Assembly (NCBI GenBank): GCA_026315105.1
Contig: CM048750.1
Span: 166,064,549-166,128,548 of the forward strand
Direction: 5' to 3'
DNA length: 64,000 nt
DNA from: Locusta migratoria
Taxonomy: Eukaryota; Arthropoda; Insecta; Orthoptera; Acrididae
Part shown: positions 63,401-64,000 of the stretch, in pieces
How positions within the stretch are numbered: the first letter of the stretch is position 1
Layout: each line of letters begins with the position of its first letter
The notes under the pieces: model-generated
Told to the model about the DNA's origin: nothing
Database searches by the model: none
Seen by the model: only the letters and a program-made list of their open reading frames with translations
Translations under genes and position numbers: made by a program

Positions 63401-64000
63401 ATTGGCAGCTAACAGTAGCTGCTATATTCTTTTACTCACACATGGTATCTGTTCACTCCTTAGTACAGAACTGAATGTTTATTTTTACTGGCACGTAGCT
63501 GTATGCTTCCAACTAGAGTGCAATTTCAGCTTATCTTCGTTGGCTTCAGTTGCTGTGTCAGCTAATTTCTGCTGAACACTGCTATGTTGTCTCTGGTAAA
63601 GTTGCGGACAGCCAAAATGTGACCCAACTACTCAGTCCAGCAGCTGTAATTCCGCATTTCCTTGTGAGGTTAAGTACATGACTTTCAACAGATCTTCCCA
63701 CAGAGGTGAGGACTTCATTTGTCTTACCATGCTAGCCTTACAGACAGATTTCAGAGCAACACCCACTGCTCATGTTGATAAATCTCATTATTTTTGGCTT
63801 TAACTTACCTTGCAACAGCAGTGGCATTATTATGTGTGAGATTCCAGACTGCTTGGAAGTGCTGGAACAGCTGTTTTACCATTGGTGCATCAACATCTGG
63901 AGACAACTTATCCAAATCGAAAGCACATTTTGCATCGATTTAACACCTAGAACAGGGTGCAGCTAACTGATTCAAGCGCTCTCACTTTAAAGGAACACAT
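63401..64000. other. Unassigned end of window
   Basis: Possibly more of the piggyBac remnant, but no domain that I can support. Confidence 0.3.

Noticed and set aside
1..64000. CRISPR array, rRNA or bacterial operon
   Set aside because: No spaced short repeats, rRNA motifs or ribosome-binding-site-led gene runs; the content is eukaryotic and transposon-based.

Overview
This window looks like a piece of a large, repeat-laden insect genome, most likely an orthopteran such as a grasshopper or locust. That assignment is inference. It rests on the mixture of Penelope-like, Jockey, RTE and CR1 retrotransposons, Ty3/gypsy elements, hAT and mariner transposons, and tRNA-derived SINEs whose tail ('gggactgatgacc' followed by 'ttaagtcccata') matches, as I recall, SINEs of Schistocerca. 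There are no bacterial-type genes, rRNA genes or CRISPR arrays. Almost everything recognisable is a mobile element. Only two or three short exon-like ORFs could be host genes.

Layout. (1) 1-585 is the 3' end of a Penelope-like element. (2) 586-3246 and 19916-20430 are two halves of one decayed I/R1-group LINE, split inside RNase H by Gypsy A (3247-19915), which has near-identical LTRs and a 4-bp target duplication. Gypsy A is itself split in gag by two complete Jockey-clade LINEs of different subfamilies, head to tail on the minus strand (5058-10647 and 10658-16121), separated and flanked by three copies of one 10-bp target. Both still carry an uninterrupted 942-aa ORF2. (3) 21250-33578 is a decayed hAT transposon with an 8-bp target duplication. 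It has been invaded by a palindromic MITE, Gypsy B (22494-27972, minus, with a tRNA-like sequence in each LTR), a Jockey/CR1-group LINE, a mariner remnant and two SINEs. (4) 34443-34897 is a Myb/SANT-like ORF; 48505-48837 is a possible last exon of a coiled-coil protein. (5) 35285-38284 is a candidate undescribed DNA transposon: a broken minus-strand gene of an unnamed family with DFAENY and SDNCAGQ motifs, bracketed by six copies of a palindromic 16-mer. (6) About 38430-42078 is a broken RTE-like LINE carrying a fold-back insertion. (7) 42084-45363 is a nearly complete RTE LINE with one frameshift, and 52243-54495 is a second, 5'-truncated copy. (8) 45756-46806 holds a long palindrome and a TIR MITE. 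(9) 54505-61810 is Gypsy C (minus), split by a CR1 LINE with an esterase ORF1; the CR1 contains a solo LTR related to Gypsy A. (10) 61844-64000 holds a SINE, a palindromic MITE and a piggyBac-like remnant.

The genes do not form a pathway. Their relation is stratigraphic: nesting, target duplications and LTR divergence give a relative order. Gypsy A (3 differences in 444 bp between LTRs) is younger than Gypsy B (about 8 substitutions plus indels in about 351 bp). The Jockey elements came after Gypsy A. Nearly all coding sequence carries stops, frameshifts or deletions except the two Jockey ORF2s and the short exon-like ORFs.
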